NCBI RefSeq assembly: GCF_027497215.1
Contig: NZ_CP114904.1
Span: 6,664,501 to 6,728,500 of the forward strand
DNA from: Micromonospora sp. WMMD812
GTDB taxonomy: Bacteria; Actinomycetota; Actinomycetes; Mycobacteriales; Micromonosporaceae
Direction of reading: 5' to 3'
DNA: 64,000 bases
Part shown: positions 62,492-64,000 of the stretch, piece after piece
Layout of the letters: every line of letters starts with the position of its first letter
Numbering within the stretch: position 1 is the first letter of the stretch
Notes under the pieces: generated by a model
The model's database searches: none
What the model saw: only the letters and a program-made list of their open reading frames with translations
Told to the model about the DNA's origin: nothing
Program-made: the position numbers and the translations under genes

Positions 62492-63196
62492 GTGGCTCGT
62501 ACAGTCCTGGTTACCGGAGGTAACCGCGGGATCGGCCTGGCCATCGCGCAGGCATTCGCCAAGCAGGGCGACCGGGTGGCGGTGACGTACCGCAGCGGCG
62601 AGGCGCCCGAGGGCTTCTTCGGCGTCCGGTGTGACGTGACCGACGCCGAGTCGCTGGACGCGGCCTTCACCGCGATCGAGGGCGAGCTGGGGCCGGTCGA
62701 GGTCCTCGTCTCCAACGCCGGTGTCACCGACGACACGCTGCTGCTGCGGATGTCGGAGGAGCAGTTCACCCGGGTGCTGGACACCAACCTGACCGGCGCG
62801 TTCCGCTGCGCCAAGCGCGCCTCGGCCAAGATGCTCCGGGCCCGGTGGGGCCGCATGATCTTCGTCTCCTCGGTGGTCGCCCTGTCCGGCGGCGCCGGTC
62901 AGGTCAACTACGCGGCCAGCAAGGCCGGCCTGGTCGGTGTGGCCCGCTCGATCACCCGGGAGCTGGGCAGCCGCAACATCACCGCCAACGTCGTCGCGCC
63001 GGGCTTCATCGACACGGACATGACCGCGGTGCTGACCGACGAGCGCAAGGCGGAGATCCGCAAGTCGATCCCGGCGGGCCGGATGGCGACCCCGGACGAG
63101 GTCGCCGGCGTGGTCACCTGGCTGGCCGGCGACACCGCGGGCTACATCTCCGGCGCCGTCATCCCGGTCGACGGCGGCCTCGGCATGGGCCACTGA
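62492..63196 (+). CDS. fabG: 3-oxoacyl-ACP reductase
   Basis: SDR enzyme of 234 residues reducing beta-ketoacyl-ACP with NADPH in fatty acid synthesis. Cofactor loop LVTGGNRGIGLAIAQAF, NAGVTD, catalytic Ser in VSSVVALSGGAGQ and the intact YAASKAG (YxxxK), then PVDGGLGMGH. GTG 62492 follows GGAGAGGAA. The next gene is the enoyl reductase, the same order as mabA-inhA in mycobacteria, where they serve type II elongation. Regulation through the palindrome upstream is possible. Confidence 0.94.
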   Translation: MARTVLVTGGNRGIGLAIAQAFAKQGDRVAVTYRSGEAPEGFFGVRCDVTDAESLDAAFTAIEGELGPVEVLVSNAGVTDDTLLLRMSEEQFTRVLDTNLTGAFRCAKRASAKMLRARWGRMIFVSSVVALSGGAGQVNYAASKAGLVGVARSITRELGSRNITANVVAPGFIDTDMTAVLTDERKAEIRKSIPAGRMATPDEVAGVVTWLAGDTAGYISGAVIPVDGGLGMGH

Positions 63197-63232
63197 CGCA
63201 GATCACCACGACTCAGACGGAGGAACCCCTGC

Positions 63233-64000
63233 ATGTCCGGACTCCTGGCCGGTAAGCGGCTGCTGGTCACCGGCGTCATCACCGACGCCTCGATCGCCTT
63301 CTCGGTGGCGAAGCTCGCCCAGGAGAACGGCGCGCAGGTCGTCCTGACCGGTTTCGGGCGGCTCTCCCTGGTGGAGCGCATCGCCAAGCGGCTGCCCGAG
63401 CCCGCCCCGGTGATCGAGCTCGACGTCACCAACCCGGAGCACCTGGCCGGGCTGGCCGACAAGGTCCGCGAGCACGTGGACGGGCTGGACGGGGTGGTCC
63501 ACTCGATCGGCTTCGCGCCGCAGAGCTGCCTCGGCGGCGGTTTCCTCGACGCCCCGTGGGAGGACGTGGCCACCGCCCTGCACGTCTCGACCTACTCGTA
63601 CAAGTCCCTCGCGGTCGCGGCGCTGCCGCTGATGTCCGCCGGCGGCGCGGTGGTCGGGCTCACCTTCGACGCCACCAAGGCGTGGCCGGTCTACGACTGG
63701 ATGGGCGTGGCCAAGGCCGGGCTGGAGTCGGCCTCCCGCTACCTGGCGCTGCACCTGGGCAAGCAGGGCATCCGCAGCAACCTGGTCTCCGCCGGCCCGC
63801 TGCGCACCATGGCCGCGAAGTCGATTCCCGGCTTCGAGCAGTTCGAGGAGGCCTGGACCGAGCGTGCCCCGCTGGGCTGGAGCCTCACCGACCAGGAGCC
63901 GGCCGCCCGGGCCTGCCTGGCCCTGCTCTCCGACTGGTTCCCGGCCACCACGGGCGAGATCGTGCACGTCGACGGGGGCTACCACGCGCTCGGGGCCTGA
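63233..64000 (+). CDS. fabI: Enoyl-ACP reductase (InhA/FabI type)
   Basis: SDR-like enzyme of 255 residues that reduces trans-2-enoyl-ACP. Residues LVTGVITDASIAFSVAKLA form the wide NADH loop, HSIGFAPQ follows, and the YDWMGVAKAGLESASRYLA active site gives the Tyr-x6-Lys arrangement of InhA. PVDGG equivalent is HVDGGYHALGA. ATG 63233 follows GGAGGAA. The stop codon is the last three bases of the window, so it is complete, but any next gene (ferrochelatase in mycobacteria) is out of view. Confidence 0.95.
   Translation: MSGLLAGKRLLVTGVITDASIAFSVAKLAQENGAQVVLTGFGRLSLVERIAKRLPEPAPVIELDVTNPEHLAGLADKVREHVDGLDGVVHSIGFAPQSCLGGGFLDAPWEDVATALHVSTYSYKSLAVAALPLMSAGGAVVGLTFDATKAWPVYDWMGVAKAGLESASRYLALHLGKQGIRSNLVSAGPLRTMAAKSIPGFEQFEEAWTERAPLGWSLTDQEPAARACLALLSDWFPATTGEIVHVDGGYHALGA

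Overview
The window is high-GC actinobacterial DNA with many GTG starts, 4-bp ATGA/GTGA stop-start overlaps and TANNNT-type -10 boxes. An actinobacterial aconitase with an AcnR-type regulator, a complete conservon (cvnABCD), a three-gene labdane-type diterpene operon and a mabA-inhA-like fabG-fabI pair together point to Micromonosporaceae (Micromonospora or Salinispora relatives). No rRNA, tRNA, CRISPR array, integrase or transposase was seen. This looks like chromosome, not an island.

Layout. 1-7.9 kb: the end of an ABC exporter, then a minus-strand run encoding a Gly/Cys-tailed membrane protein (TIGR04222 type), a DUF692 protein, a small partner protein, an unusual SDR and a Mug-type DNA glycosylase. 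An AcnR-like TetR regulator, a nitrilase-fold amidohydrolase and a HAD hydrolase follow. 8.1-17.8 kb: a RIO-type kinase, a DUF2630 protein, then P450 + class I terpene synthase + class II diterpene cyclase in overlapping frames, directly followed by cvnA-D. 17.9-28.7 kb: aconitase (with an operator matching the one at the AcnR-like gene), a VOC protein, DedA, a secreted C39-like peptidase, an 800-bp repeat-bearing non-coding stretch, an ArsC/Spx-like protein, a beta-helix protein, a papain-like hydrolase and two membrane-anchored CBM2-like proteins. 28.9-39.2 kb: an 1832-residue secreted amylase-pullulanase and two secreted beta-helix genes sharing 1.84 kb of apparently identical DNA. 39.4-50.8 kb: aminopeptidase P, asparagine synthetase, a PaoABC-type molybdenum aldehyde oxidoreductase with a divergent XdhC/PaoD-like factor, a sugar kinase, an MBL hydrolase and an FlK-like thioesterase. 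51-64 kb: PAP2-type membrane protein, two bPH2 membrane proteins, a MoxR-DUF58-VWA operon, a 26-residue membrane protein with a structured leader, an acyltransferase/hydrolase pair, a NarL-type two-component system and fabG-fabI.

The strongest leads are the TIGR04222-DUF692-partner module (a possible peptide-modification system acting on a membrane protein's Cys/Gly tail), the very recent duplication of the beta-helix genes with a conserved upstream block, the diterpene operon joined to a conservon, the shared AcnR-type operator, and a dispersed 56-bp inverted repeat present twice. Gene functions were assigned by reading motifs. No database search was run, and identity statements come from reading the two stretches side by side.
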